Shown here: one piece after another, positions 7,625 through 16,447 of the stretch
How the letters are laid out: every line of letters starts with the position of its first letter
Numbering within the stretch: position 1 is the first letter of the stretch
Source: Chryseolinea serpens
Lineage (GTDB): Bacteria; Bacteroidota; Bacteroidia; Cytophagales; Cyclobacteriaceae
Reading direction: 5' to 3'
DNA length: 64,000 nucleotides
Assembly (NCBI RefSeq): GCF_900129725.1
Contig: NZ_FQWQ01000006.1
Span: 124,001-188,000 of the forward strand
Program-made: the position numbers and the translations under genes
The notes under the pieces: generated by a model
The model's input: the letters and a program-made list of their open reading frames with translations, nothing else
Database searches by the model: none
Told to the model about the DNA's origin: nothing

Positions 7625-10540
7625 CTAGTCCTTCATGGCATTCCAAAGGATCTCCACCGGGTGTAACGCACGCCGCCCTGTGCCATCTTTGATCTGGTGC
7701 CGGCAACTGGTGCCCGGAGCCGCGATGACAACTTCTTCGGGTTGCTTGCGCACAGTAGGGAAAAGTACCAGCTCGCCAATTTGCATGGAGAGATCATAAT
7801 GTTCTTTCTCATACCCAAACGACCCGGCCATGCCGCAACACCCCGAGGGGATGAGGTGCACTTCGTTCTTGCCCAGCACCGTAAGAATTTTTTTCATCGG
7901 TGTCAGCGTAGAAAGCGCCTTCTGCTGACAGTGGCCATGCATCTTGATGAGCAGGCGTTGTTCCTTGAACGCGTTCGCATCGATGCGGCCGGCATCAAGT
8001 TCCTTTGCCAGGAACTCCTCGATCATGAAGGTGTGCGCACCAATGGCGTAGGCACTGGTCTTCTCATCGCCCCGGAGCAGGTCGGGGTACTCGTCGCGGA
8101 AGGTGAGGATGGCCGACGGCTCAACGCCAATGAGCGGCGTCTCGGCCGTGATCAAGTCCTTAAAGAGCGCCACATTTTTCCGCGCAAGGTCTCGCGCTTC
8201 CTCCAACATTCCCTTCGACAAAAAGCTGCGCCCTGAATCGTGATGTTCCACGAACTTGATGGCGTAACCCAGTTTGTCCAACAGCCTCACCGTGGTGATG
8301 CCGATCTCGGCTTCGTTGTAATTTAAAAGTTCATCGATGAACAGATAAACAGTTTTGGTTGGTTGCTTAACGGTGGGTTTGAATTTTTGGGTAAACCATT
8401 TCTTCCAGCTGATCGGCGAAAGGTGCGGCATACTCCGGTCCGCCGCGAACCCGATGACCGACTTCGCCACGTTGCCCAAAGCTTTGTTGCCAAAAACAAA
8501 ACGATAACCCCAAGGCATCAGTGAAGCGAGCTTCATGCCCAACGAAAAATTTCCGATCAGGCGTGTGCGGAAGGGGATACCCTTGGTCTTATAATATTGA
8601 TACTGCCACTCCTGCTTCAACTTACCCATGTCCACGTTGGACGGACATTCCGACTTGCAGCCCTTGCAACTCAAACAGAGGTCCATCACTTCCTTGATCT
8701 CTTCCTGCGCAAAGGGATTCGCCTTGTCGGTGCGGGTGATCATTTCGCGAAGGATGTTCGCCCGGGCGCGCGTGGTATCTTTTTCTTTGCGCGTAGCCAT
8801 ATAGCTGGGACACATCGTGCCACCACTGATCTCGGTCTTACGACAGTCGCCCGAACCATTGCATTGCTCCGCCGTACGCAAAATGCCCATCGTCGACGAA
8901 AAGTCGAGCACAGTATCAAATTCTTTTGTAGCCTGACCTTTTTCGTAACGCAGGAAAGTATCCATCGGTGGCGTGTCCACGATCTTGCCCGGGTTGAACA
9001 AATTGTCGGGGTCCCACGTGCGTTTCAGGTCTTTGATGAGTGCATAGTTGTGGGGGCCGATCATTTGGGGGATGAACTCGCCACGCAACCTTCCATCGCC
9101 GTGCTCGCCCGATAGGGAGCCGTCATATTTTTTTACCAGCGTGGCAATATCTTCCGCGATGGTCCTGAACAACTGAACACCTTCGGTTTTTTTCAGATCG
9201 ATGATGGGCCGCAAATGCAATTCGCCCGAACCAGCGTGCGCATAGTGAACACTGTACAAACCATGCTTCTTCAAAATATCGCCAACCTCCGCGATATACG
9301 ATGGGAGGTCCTCCACGTCAACTGCGGTATCTTCAATGACCGGCACCGGCTTGTCGTCGCCCGGAACATTAGAGAGCAACCCAAGTCCTGCTTTGCGCAG
9401 GTTCCAAACTTTCTTGATATCGTCGCCACCCACTACGGGATAAGAATATCCAAGCCCCTTGCTCTTGAGGTCTTCGATCAGCGCCTGCGCATCGGCATCT
9501 ACCTGTGCGGCGGTGTTACGTGTGATTTCTGCCACCAGGATGGCTTGCGGATCGCCTTCGATGAAGAAACGGTTTTCCGCTTGTCCGCGATTTCGTTTTG
9601 TCGCTTCGAACACATAGTGATCCATCAGCTCCACAGCCGAGGGCTTGTGGTGCAGGGCCACCAGGTTTGCCCGCAGCGATTCGTCGATGCTGTGACAGTG
9701 AATGCATACCAGTTTTTTATGCGGCGGATCGATTGGCGTGAGTTTGATCTTGGCCGACGTCACAAACGCCAATGTTCCTTCCGAGCCGGCAATGAGGCTG
9801 CAAAAATTGAAAAGATCACCCCCGTCCTGGAAGGGCTCCATGCGCGCCAACATGTCGATCGCGTAGCCGGTATTCCTTCTTTGGATGGAGCGCTTGGGAA
9901 ATTCTTTTTCTATCTCCTTTCGGTTGTCGGCGTTGGAAAGCATCGTCTCGATGTGACGGTATACTTTATTTTCCAACGCATCGCCTTCCGTACGCGACAA
10001 AAATTCGGTCTTGTTCAAAGGTCCGAACCACGCTTTGTTGCCATCGGAAAGGATGGCGTTCACTTCAAGCAAGTGTTCGCGTGTGCTGCCATAGACCACG
10101 GAGTTGGAACCGCACGAATTGTTGCCGATCATACCACCGATCATGGCGCGGTTGGCCGTCGAGGTTTCGGGGGCAAAGAAATAGCCGTACGCTTTCAGAT
10201 GCTGGTTCAGATCGTCGCGCACAATACCGGGTTCCACCAGCGCCCAGCCTTCTTCTTTATTAACTTCGATGATGCGATTGAAATGTTTGGAAACATCCAC
10301 CACAATACCTGCGCCCACCACCTGCCCGGCCAGGGACGTGCCGGCTGTGCGGGGAATGACGGAGGTTTTGTTCTCGCGTGCAAAGCGAATAAGCTTCACG
10401 AGATCATCTTCTGTCTTTGGGATGGCTACCGCCTGGGGGATTTCGCGGTATGCGGAAGCATCGGTGGCATATAGTTTTCGGGTCGTTTCATCGGTAAAGA
10501 ATTCTCCTTCCAGCGTTTGCTTCAGACTATTGAGGTTCAT
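7625..10540 (-). CDS. FAD-linked oxidoreductase with Fe-S and CCG domains (D-2-hydroxyacid dehydrogenase type)
   Basis: 971 residues in the order FAD_binding_4 (about 35-260, with RTAGTSLAGQ), FAD-oxidase C-terminal domain (about 270-530, with SGEHGDGRLRG), a ferredoxin-like 4Fe-4S region (CNGSGDC and CLSCKGCKSECP) and a C-terminal CCG domain (GHCQQKAL, SGCCGMAGSFG). This layout matches the long YdiJ/Dld-type proteins of about 1000 residues, which oxidise D-lactate or D-2-hydroxyglutarate and pass electrons through Fe-S clusters towards quinone. The exact substrate is inferred only at class level. The protein is probably cytoplasmic and membrane-associated. It appears to be a single-gene unit, with a 120-bp gap containing a palindrome before nadV's end. 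Confidence 0.9.
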   Translation of the reverse strand: MNLNSLKQTLEGEFFTDETTRKLYATDASAYREIPQAVAIPKTEDDLVKLIRFARENKTSVIPRTAGTSLAGQVVGAGIVVDVSKHFNRIIEVNKEEGWALVEPGIVRDDLNQHLKAYGYFFAPETSTANRAMIGGMIGNNSCGSNSVVYGSTREHLLEVNAILSDGNKAWFGPLNKTEFLSRTEGDALENKVYRHIETMLSNADNRKEIEKEFPKRSIQRRNTGYAIDMLARMEPFQDGGDLFNFCSLIAGSEGTLAFVTSAKIKLTPIDPPHKKLVCIHCHSIDESLRANLVALHHKPSAVELMDHYVFEATKRNRGQAENRFFIEGDPQAILVAEITRNTAAQVDADAQALIEDLKSKGLGYSYPVVGGDDIKKVWNLRKAGLGLLSNVPGDDKPVPVIEDTAVDVEDLPSYIAEVGDILKKHGLYSVHYAHAGSGELHLRPIIDLKKTEGVQLFRTIAEDIATLVKKYDGSLSGEHGDGRLRGEFIPQMIGPHNYALIKDLKRTWDPDNLFNPGKIVDTPPMDTFLRYEKGQATKEFDTVLDFSSTMGILRTAEQCNGSGDCRKTEISGGTMCPSYMATRKEKDTTRARANILREMITRTDKANPFAQEEIKEVMDLCLSCKGCKSECPSNVDMGKLKQEWQYQYYKTKGIPFRTRLIGNFSLGMKLASLMPWGYRFVFGNKALGNVAKSVIGFAADRSMPHLSPISWKKWFTQKFKPTVKQPTKTVYLFIDELLNYNEAEIGITTVRLLDKLGYAIKFVEHHDSGRSFLSKGMLEEARDLARKNVALFKDLITAETPLIGVEPSAILTFRDEYPDLLRGDEKTSAYAIGAHTFMIEEFLAKELDAGRIDANAFKEQRLLIKMHGHCQQKALSTLTPMKKILTVLGKNEVHLIPSGCCGMAGSFGYEKEHYDLSMQIGELVLFPTVRKQPEEVVIAAPGTSCRHQIKDGTGRRALHPVEILWNAMKD

Positions 10541-10631
10541 GTCTCAAAACTAATTTATTTGATACGAAGTACCAACGTGCCATCATCCGAAGGAGTGTTA
10601 GGCTGGACATGACGTAATCTTTGCGGGCTCG

Positions 10632-10657
10632 CCCGCCGAAGCTTTAGCGAAGGCGGG
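10632..10657. repeat. Palindromic GC-rich intergenic repeat (possible terminator after nadV)
   Basis: A 26-bp imperfect inverted repeat (arms CCCGCC and GGCGGG around a GAAGC/GCGAA core) lies 3 bp after the nadV stop. It looks like the short palindromic repeats scattered between genes in Cytophagales. The hairpin could help end the nadV transcript, but no clear U-run follows on the minus strand. Confidence 0.5.
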
Positions 10658-10660
10658 GGT

Positions 10661-12076
10661 TCAATTTTTCTGAGCCCGCTCACGCACCCCTTCGAATGTG
10701 TGCGATTTCCTGATCTCACCATTCTCGAATACAACCTCCATCACATCCTCCAAATCCAAGCGTTCGTCCTGCGCAATCGTTTTATATTTCCCTGCCTCCT
10801 TCACGAGTTTCAACCGGCCCGCCTTCGACGTCTTAAAGGATGCCACCAGTTTCCCTTCCGCATTCATTTCCGTTGGCTGCTTCCTCACATCCATTCCCTT
10901 CCCTGCCACTTCGGCATAAGAACATTTCAACGCAAATTTCTGCGTGTCGCGATTCACTTTCTGCAGCAAGGCGCCTCCCATGCCCAGCACGAGGTTTTCC
11001 GCAGAGATGCCTTTTTCTTTCAAGGCGTCGTATAGCAACGGAATCGACTCATGATCCACCCCGTCGCCCTGGATCACGCGGACCTGGGGCGGGAGCACGC
11101 GAAAGCCCTTGGTGTTTGTGGTGAATCCGAATTTGGCAAACAGGATGTCGAACACACTGAGCAGCGTCATCACCGGGTCGCCGGAGTCAGGACGGATCAC
11201 CAGGGTGCCCTGGCGTTTTAATATTTCGTCTTTAAACGCTCCTCCCCAATATTCCTCCACGGCCCGGAAGATATTATACGAATCCGAAACGCAAGCCACC
11301 AGGCCTTCCGGATAAGCATCCAGCACATGCCTGAAGATCTGCTTCTCTCCTTCCGGCCCTAGTAACGTCATGATGGAGTGTTCGGTTGCCGGGATAGACT
11401 TGCCATACACCGCTTTCGCCCCATAATACCGCTGCGCAAAACGCGAAGCCAACACCGTGTCACTCCCGTTGAAGCTCAGCAAATGGGCCGACCCACCTAA
11501 CCCAGCACTTTCCACAGAACTGACACCCCGGAAACCAAAATCGTTCAACACAAAATCAATGGCCCCGCGGGAGCTGTCATCGGCCGTGGCTTCAAAATAT
11601 TTTGTTACCGTTTTCCGGACCTCCCGCGAAAGCGTGGCCACCGTGTTGGGATACCACACCTGCATGAGCAGGGTTTCCAGAAAATTGGTGAGCCAGAAGC
11701 AGGCGGGATCGGTGTTCTCGATCGTCATCAGCACATTGTGCACGGGAATGGCCAATCCCTCCGGCACGGCCTTGATCCGGACAGGCAACCGGCCGCCGTA
11801 TTTCTCTAAAATGTAATCGAAGTTCTCGCGGCGAAAGACATCCTTTCTACCAAATACACCCTTCATCACAGCTTCTGCTTCGTCGACATCCTGGCGGGTG
11901 AAGGCCTGGCCTTCCAGGTATTCCTTCAGGTAATATTGCAATCCATAAAATACGGTTTCCGGGAATAAACCACCACGGCTTTCCAAGTAGGAGTAGATTT
12001 TCGACGTGCCCGGGGTGTAGAGTTTGTAGTGCGAATATTTATAGGCATCCGCCAGCAACAACAGGTTTTCTTTCAT
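10661..12076 (-). CDS. nadV: Nicotinamide phosphoribosyltransferase
   Basis: 471-residue NAMPT/NadV-type enzyme. It joins nicotinamide and PRPP to give NMN, the first step of nicotinamide salvage. Recognisable segments are DAYKYSHYKLYTPG near the start, FGFRGVSSVESAG, ATEHSIM, the RPDSGDP motif that contacts the ribose phosphate and VLGMGGALLQK near the end. Length agrees with the family (about 470-490). I place the start at the ATG at 12076, 7 bp after the nadM stop, rather than at the ATG at 12094, which would overlap nadM. It forms an operon with the downstream-acting NMN adenylyltransferase under NrtR control. Confidence 0.95.
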   Translation of the reverse strand: MKENLLLLADAYKYSHYKLYTPGTSKIYSYLESRGGLFPETVFYGLQYYLKEYLEGQAFTRQDVDEAEAVMKGVFGRKDVFRRENFDYILEKYGGRLPVRIKAVPEGLAIPVHNVLMTIENTDPACFWLTNFLETLLMQVWYPNTVATLSREVRKTVTKYFEATADDSSRGAIDFVLNDFGFRGVSSVESAGLGGSAHLLSFNGSDTVLASRFAQRYYGAKAVYGKSIPATEHSIMTLLGPEGEKQIFRHVLDAYPEGLVACVSDSYNIFRAVEEYWGGAFKDEILKRQGTLVIRPDSGDPVMTLLSVFDILFAKFGFTTNTKGFRVLPPQVRVIQGDGVDHESIPLLYDALKEKGISAENLVLGMGGALLQKVNRDTQKFALKCSYAEVAGKGMDVRKQPTEMNAEGKLVASFKTSKAGRLKLVKEAGKYKTIAQDERLDLEDVMEVVFENGEIRKSHTFEGVRERAQKN

Positions 12077-12083
12077 AACTGTA

Positions 12084-12980
12084 TTATTTAGCATACTTCT
12101 TCAAGAGAAATTGTAAAAGAGGAAAGTGTGTGTCCAATACCTCGTGGGCATCCATCATATTTTGAATCTTGTCCATCGGGAACCATTCCACGGAAGCAAT
12201 GTCGTCGCTGCCTTTGGGATCGCCCGAAATGAAATCGGTCGAGAAGAGCGTGGTAACGATCTTGTCGCCTTCGGTTCTATAGCGCCAGTCATCCAGGCGC
12301 TGGGAAGTTTCATATTGCATCGTGGTGATCTCGATCGGACCACACTCTTCGCGCAATTCGCGTTGGGCGGCCATTTCGAAACTGTCGTCGGTGGGATCAC
12401 TAAATCCTCCCAGCAAGCGCCACTGGTTGTCGATGTCTTTTTTGCCAAGCAATATTTCTTTTCTGTTATCGCGGAATACGGCAATATCGACGGTGGGATA
12501 AACCTTGAGATAGGTATTGGCATAAGCGTAAATGATCCCGGAGCGAAATGCTTCGGCGTCCATCACCCGGTCGCTGAACTTCTCGCGGAGGGCGGTCGAA
12601 TTGTGCTTGCCTTGTTCCGGAAGTGCTACCACCTTTTTGTTTCCGGAATAGCTGGTCATGAAACTGTCGCGACTGCCATAGAGGGTGAAGGTGGATCCGG
12701 GAAACGTTGAGGTGAGCAGGTGGTCGAGGGTCTGCGTCCATCGCGTGTCCAGGGGATGATCGGATAGCGGGAGCACCACCATGTCGGGATATTCCTTCTT
12801 GATCATCTTCTCGCGCGTCGGAAAATCCAAAGGGTTGCGGCGACTGCCCAACACGGGCGAAACGCCGAGCACGATCACGGTTTTATTGTGGTTCTGCTGC
12901 ACCGTCTCAATGATCGACTTATGACCTTCGTGCAGGTAAGGAGTTTGAAAGCGGGCGACAATGACACCAATGTTGTTCAT
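12084..12980 (-). CDS. Bifunctional NMN adenylyltransferase / Nudix ADP-ribose pyrophosphatase
   Basis: 298 residues. The N-terminal nucleotidyltransferase domain (about 1-170) has the VARFQTPYLHEGH motif that binds ATP and the late GSRDSF segment, and makes NAD from NMN. The C-terminal Nudix domain (about 180-298) carries the box GGFSD...REL-REECG with correct spacing, as in the NadM-Nudix fusions of cyanobacteria that hydrolyse ADP-ribose. The start at 12980 is set by the family N-terminus; upstream codons lie in the operator region. With nadV it gives a two-step nicotinamide-to-NAD route. The Nudix half probably removes ADP-ribose from NAD breakdown, which may also be the NrtR effector. 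Confidence 0.93.
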   Translation of the reverse strand: MNNIGVIVARFQTPYLHEGHKSIIETVQQNHNKTVIVLGVSPVLGSRRNPLDFPTREKMIKKEYPDMVVLPLSDHPLDTRWTQTLDHLLTSTFPGSTFTLYGSRDSFMTSYSGNKKVVALPEQGKHNSTALREKFSDRVMDAEAFRSGIIYAYANTYLKVYPTVDIAVFRDNRKEILLGKKDIDNQWRLLGGFSDPTDDSFEMAAQRELREECGPIEITTMQYETSQRLDDWRYRTEGDKIVTTLFSTDFISGDPKGSDDIASVEWFPMDKIQNMMDAHEVLDTHFPLLQFLLKKYAK

Positions 12981-13023
12981 GATTACGAAAGCGTTAGTCC
13001 AATGGATTTTGTTACTGTGTTCA

Positions 13024-13044
13024 TTTGTGTAATATATACGCAAA
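13024..13044. promoter_or_regulatory. NrtR operator 1, upstream of NMN adenylyltransferase gene
   Basis: Perfect 8-5-8 inverted repeat TTTGTGTA-N5-TACGCAAA (allowing G·C/A·T asymmetry between GTGTA and TACGC). Its near end is 43 bp from the start codon of the NMN adenylyltransferase gene. The same pattern recurs at 13078-13098 and 13816-13836, always next to NAD genes. Confidence 0.75.
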
Positions 13045-13077
13045 TATAAAAATGAAGTTGAATTTCCAATGATCTAA

Positions 13078-13098
13078 TTTGTGTATTTTTTACGCTAA
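13078..13098. promoter_or_regulatory. NrtR operator 2
   Basis: TTTGTGTA-N5-TACGCTAA, one base off the pattern of operator 1. The two centres are 54 bp apart, close to five helical turns, so two repressor dimers would sit on the same DNA face. Confidence 0.7.
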
Positions 13099-13114
13099 TT
13101 AGACAATCGCTTGA

Positions 13115-13801
13115 CTATGAGTAGAAAAGATCGGAGTGATAGCCCCGTTCTTTCAGCTCGAAATACTTCTTTTTGTTGAAGCGATAGAGTTTTGCGGGTC
13201 GGCCGGCCTTGCGTTGCAGGGTTTTGTTTACTTCTTCCAGGAAACCGAGGGCCATGATGCGTTTTTTGAAATTGCGCCGGTCCAGGTCGTTGTCGAGCAG
13301 CACCTGGTAGAGTTTTTCCAGGTCGGAAAAGGGAAACTCCTTGTCCAGCAACTCGAACCCGATGGGCTCGTACACGATCTTGCCCCTCAATCGCTTGATG
13401 GCGGAGTCGATGATGTGCTTGTGGTCGAATGCCAGCCGGGGAATGCGCTTGATGTTGAACCAAGCCACATCTTCGGCGTCGGTTTGCGCGGAGAGCTGGT
13501 AGTCGCCGGGGCGTACCAGGCCGAAGTGGGCTATGGAGATCACGCGGTTGCGCGGGTCGCGGCCAGGCTGACCAAAAGAATAGAGTTGTTCCAGGTAATT
13601 TAGATCGATTCCCGCCTCCTCTTGCAACTCGCGGCGCACGGCTTCTTCCAGCGACTCCTCGTTCAGCACGAGTCCTCCGGGCAACGCCCACGACTTCTGG
13701 AACGGTTCGTATTTCCGTTTGATCAGCAGCACCTGTATGCCCTCTTCCGGGCTATAACCGAAAACGACAGCGTCGACCGAGACTTTTATATCTTGCTTCA
13801 T
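13115..13801 (-). CDS. nrtR: NrtR-type Nudix transcriptional regulator of NAD metabolism
   Basis: 228 residues with an N-terminal Nudix fold (about 8-140) and a C-terminal winged helix (about 150-228, with KAGRPAKLYRF, the usual NrtR signature). The Nudix segment reads GGLVLNEES followed by RELQEEAG, so the catalytic box is largely kept, although NrtR proteins usually only sense ADP-ribose or related metabolites. I place the start at 13801 (MKQDIKVSVDAVVFG). Known NrtR proteins repress NAD synthesis and salvage genes. Here the gene lies upstream of the adenylyltransferase gene on the same strand, with operator copies both in front of itself and in front of the salvage operon, which supports autoregulation. 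Confidence 0.92.
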   Translation of the reverse strand: MKQDIKVSVDAVVFGYSPEEGIQVLLIKRKYEPFQKSWALPGGLVLNEESLEEAVRRELQEEAGIDLNYLEQLYSFGQPGRDPRNRVISIAHFGLVRPGDYQLSAQTDAEDVAWFNIKRIPRLAFDHKHIIDSAIKRLRGKIVYEPIGFELLDKEFPFSDLEKLYQVLLDNDLDRRNFKKRIMALGFLEEVNKTLQRKAGRPAKLYRFNKKKYFELKERGYHSDLFYS

Positions 13802-13815
13802 GACGTGGGGGCCTA

Positions 13816-13836
13816 TTTGCGTACAAATAACACAAA
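13816..13836. promoter_or_regulatory. NrtR operator 3 (autoregulation of nrtR)
   Basis: TTTGCGTA-N5-AACACAAA, the reverse-orientation form of the operator, lies 14 bp before the nrtR start codon. It matches operators 1 and 2 with one mismatch in the second arm. Confidence 0.7.
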
Positions 13837-13859
13837 AATCGTCATGCGAAAAAGGAGGG

Positions 13860-15569
13860 TTACTTCTTATACACAATTTCGCCGCCAAACATCGTCCACA
13901 ACACTTGCGTGGTCTTTACGTCTTCGGCAGAAACTGCGAGCACGTCCCGGTCAACCAAAACCAAGTCGGCTTGTTTTCCAGGTTCAATGGAGCCGATGGT
14001 GGTGTTCCACAACACTTTGGCTGCGTTGATGGTGTAGGCTTTCAGCATCTCCGCCCGGGGCATGCTTTCGCGAATGTTTAGAACACCTAGTTTTCCCTGG
14101 CGCGTTTCGGCAACGTATATCGCTTCGAACGGATTCGCCGAGCTCACCGGCCAATCGCTGGCGCCCGCTATAACGGCACCCTGGTCGTGCATGGATTTGG
14201 CGGGATAGTGAACGTTGAATAGCGCAGAATCGATGTAGGGCTTTACCAATTCGACTGTATACGTATCGGCCGTTGCCCAAAGGAGTTGATAGCTCGCGAG
14301 GACATTGAGCGCAGCGAAACGTTTGAAATCAGAAGGCACCACCAATTGAAGGTGTGTGATGGAATGTGCAAGCTTGCTGTTCCCATTGGTGGCGCGGGCA
14401 TACGCGAAGGCGTTCAGGGCTTCGGTCACTGCCCGGTCCCCAATGGCGTGCACATGCACCAGCAATTGTTGGTGATCTGCTTTCGCCACAAAGTTTTTGA
14501 ACTTGACCGGATCGAACATGAGCGATCCATATAGACCGGAATTTTTATAGGGTTTAGAAATCGCTGCCGTTTGTGTGGGATATTCCAACACACCGTCGGC
14601 AAAGATCTTAAAGCCCAGCACCGATAAATCCTTTACGCTATTGAAATGTTTTTGAAGAGCTTTCACTACGTCGATCTGTTTTTGAACATCGTCGTTGCCT
14701 TCAGCGACTACCACAGCGGCCACGTGTGCCGTGAGCTTTTTTTGCAGGGAAAGTTTTTCATAGAGTTGCAAATCGCTGTTCTGCGCGCTGCTGGTGGAGC
14801 CCGTGGCCGGATCGAGCCAGGCCGTGATGCCCAGACTGTTCAGGTGTTGAACGCCTGCAATCGCTGCTTCATAGGGATCGACCGGACTGACGGATAAAAC
14901 TTTTCGAATAGTATTGAAGCCGTCCTCGGAGATGCGCCCATTGGGTTCGCCTTTTTCATCGACACCAAAATAAGGTTGCTCATCTTTGGTTAGGGCTGCG
15001 ATGAAAGCACGGTTCACACCGGCACGTTGCAGCATCACCCGATTCACCCACGCGGTGTGTCCATCCGAGCCCCGAAGCACAACCGGTTGTGTGCGATAGG
15101 CATCGGCGTTGAATAGTGCATCCAGCTCATTTGCATGTGCCCACGTGGCGCTATGCATGCCCTCTATTAGTATGACGTCGCCCCGCATGCCTTTGCGCGT
15201 CTTCAAAATGTTTTCTGCATAGGTGGCCAGTTGGGTTGTCTGCAACCAAACGTCGCCGAGGTTGGCTGCGCTGAGACTTTTGCCGCCGCTGAGGGCGTGG
15301 TTGTGGCTGTCGATCAACCCGGGCAACAGAAATTTTCCTTGCAAGTCAATTTTCTCCGTCTTGCCTTTCAAGCTTTTTTGAACGTCCGCCAGCGATCCCA
15401 CGGCGATGATCTTGTCGCCCGAAAGGGCCACGGCTTCGGCAAAGGGTTGGTTCGGGTTGGCTGTAAAGATCTTTCCGTTGAACAGGATTTTTTGTGATGG
15501 AATATCTTGTGATGCGAGCGGTCCGCTCAGAAAAATAGCCAGGAATAGGAATGGCAAATGTCTATACAT
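13860..15569 (-). CDS. Exported amidohydrolase (YtcJ-like, Amidohydro_3)
   Basis: 569 residues with an N-terminal signal peptide (about 1-20, ending ...SGPLASQ), so probably periplasmic or surface-bound. The metal-dependent hydrolase fold shows DSHNHALSGG (first metal-binding His pair), HVHAIGDRAV, a late GASDWPVSSANPF segment with the catalytic Asp, and the C-terminal composite beta domain (IGSIEPGKQADLVLVD). Such proteins cleave N-formyl or amide bonds or act as imidazolonepropionase-like enzymes; the substrate here is unknown. It ends 59 bp upstream of the nrtR start on the same strand and seems unrelated to NAD metabolism. Confidence 0.88.
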   Translation of the reverse strand: MYRHLPFLFLAIFLSGPLASQDIPSQKILFNGKIFTANPNQPFAEAVALSGDKIIAVGSLADVQKSLKGKTEKIDLQGKFLLPGLIDSHNHALSGGKSLSAANLGDVWLQTTQLATYAENILKTRKGMRGDVILIEGMHSATWAHANELDALFNADAYRTQPVVLRGSDGHTAWVNRVMLQRAGVNRAFIAALTKDEQPYFGVDEKGEPNGRISEDGFNTIRKVLSVSPVDPYEAAIAGVQHLNSLGITAWLDPATGSTSSAQNSDLQLYEKLSLQKKLTAHVAAVVVAEGNDDVQKQIDVVKALQKHFNSVKDLSVLGFKIFADGVLEYPTQTAAISKPYKNSGLYGSLMFDPVKFKNFVAKADHQQLLVHVHAIGDRAVTEALNAFAYARATNGNSKLAHSITHLQLVVPSDFKRFAALNVLASYQLLWATADTYTVELVKPYIDSALFNVHYPAKSMHDQGAVIAGASDWPVSSANPFEAIYVAETRQGKLGVLNIRESMPRAEMLKAYTINAAKVLWNTTIGSIEPGKQADLVLVDRDVLAVSAEDVKTTQVLWTMFGGEIVYKK

Positions 15570-15607
15570 GCATCAGGTTTAGGTTCCCGAAGATAGGGAA
15601 AACACCA

Positions 15608-15865
15608 TTATCTCCACCCATGCGGTCCGCTGCCGATTTCCTTCTTAAGTCTTCTGAAGAAATATCGCAGCGCTAGAAATCCGAGAAATGCAAAAGGTAT
15701 CAGGATGAGGCCCAACCAGGCAAATTCTTCGTACCGTAAGGTCTTATGAGGAGGTTCGGTAATCTTGCCAAACAATTCGGACAGATATAAAATAATCACT
15801 ACGGAAACAAAAAGGGTGAATATCAACAGAGCACAGTTTACCAGGAACGAAAAAAAACCTTTCAT
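15608..15865 (-). CDS. Small two-helix membrane protein, paralogue A
   Basis: 85 residues with two predicted membrane helices (about 8-30 and 46-68) and a basic C-terminal tail. I do not know the family. It is a clear paralogue of the next gene (15977-16213): both have a short loop with Lys, an aromatic-rich Y-E-x-x-x-W-x-G-L segment before helix 2, and a basic ending RR-x-x-RRLKK / RR-x-IRSLKK. It may be co-transcribed with it (111 bp gap). Confidence 0.65.
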   Translation of the reverse strand: MKGFFSFLVNCALLIFTLFVSVVIILYLSELFGKITEPPHKTLRYEEFAWLGLILIPFAFLGFLALRYFFRRLKKEIGSGPHGWR

Positions 15866-15976
15866 CTTCTAATTTTAATAATTGGAACCGCCGCTCCAAA
15901 GCTGGAACAATTTATCGCGAGGGAACCATACCTATTTTTTAAAGGCACGCGTAGGCTGAATCATTCGACGAAGCGC

Positions 15977-16213
15977 TTATTGCCCTCTCTTCTTTAAACT
16001 TCTGATAAAACGCCTGAGGATAAAAAAGTCAGCCGCAGCGAAGGTCAGCATCACCAGCCCCACCCAGGTGTAGCCTTCATAAGACAAATTCTTATATCCC
16101 GGATGGGCAATTTTATTGCTTAAGGCCCAAATGTAAAGGGTTATCAACAGCCCCGTAAAACAAAAAAAAATCACCAGGCCCAATTTAGCTAGTCCTCGAA
16201 GTGGCTCATTCAT
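15977..16213 (-). CDS. Small two-helix membrane protein, paralogue B
   Basis: 78 residues with helices at about 12-32 and 48-66. It is homologous to the 85-residue protein just downstream, so the pair arose by tandem duplication. The loop between helices carries GYKNLSYEGYTWVG, comparable to the sister's segment. There is no catalytic motif and no recognised domain. Confidence 0.65.
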   Translation of the reverse strand: MNEPLRGLAKLGLVIFFCFTGLLITLYIWALSNKIAHPGYKNLSYEGYTWVGLVMLTFAAADFFILRRFIRSLKKRGQ

Positions 16214-16350
16214 AACGTAAGATCTCCAAAAAATTCGTTAGTCCAAGAACTGCAATTTTTCTAATCCCAAATTCCTCATTTCATGAAATTACCTTCAGGC
16301 TACTGTTCATTTTTGATCAGCCCGATGTACAGATTTGACTATTCAAGAAC

Positions 16351-16391
16351 ATAAAAAAGCGAAAGCAGGCCGTCCAGGAGCTCGCTTTCGC
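16351..16391 (-). terminator. Intrinsic terminator on the minus strand
   Basis: Arms GCGAAAGC (16359-16366) and GCTTTCGC (16384-16391) flank a 17-nt loop. Read on the minus strand, the hairpin is followed by TTTTTTAT. It would stop transcripts coming from the VWA lipoprotein gene after they pass antisense through the small gene at 16448. Confidence 0.65.
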
Positions 16392-16447
16392 GGTTGTTAA
16401 ATTTGGTAAGCCATTTGATTTACGGTTGGCGAAACACTATTTCACAC

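Noticed and set aside
9215-10474. Long open frame on the plus strand opposite the FAD dehydrogenase gene
   Set aside because: It lies antisense within a well-supported gene, has a Cys/His/Arg-rich composition typical of reverse-frame reading, and shows no domain. The same holds for the long opposite-strand frames at 56155-57363 and 61221-62240.
12077-12094. Upstream ATG as the start of nadV
   Set aside because: It would overlap the adenylyltransferase stop and add six residues not needed by the family. The ATG at 12076 fits better.
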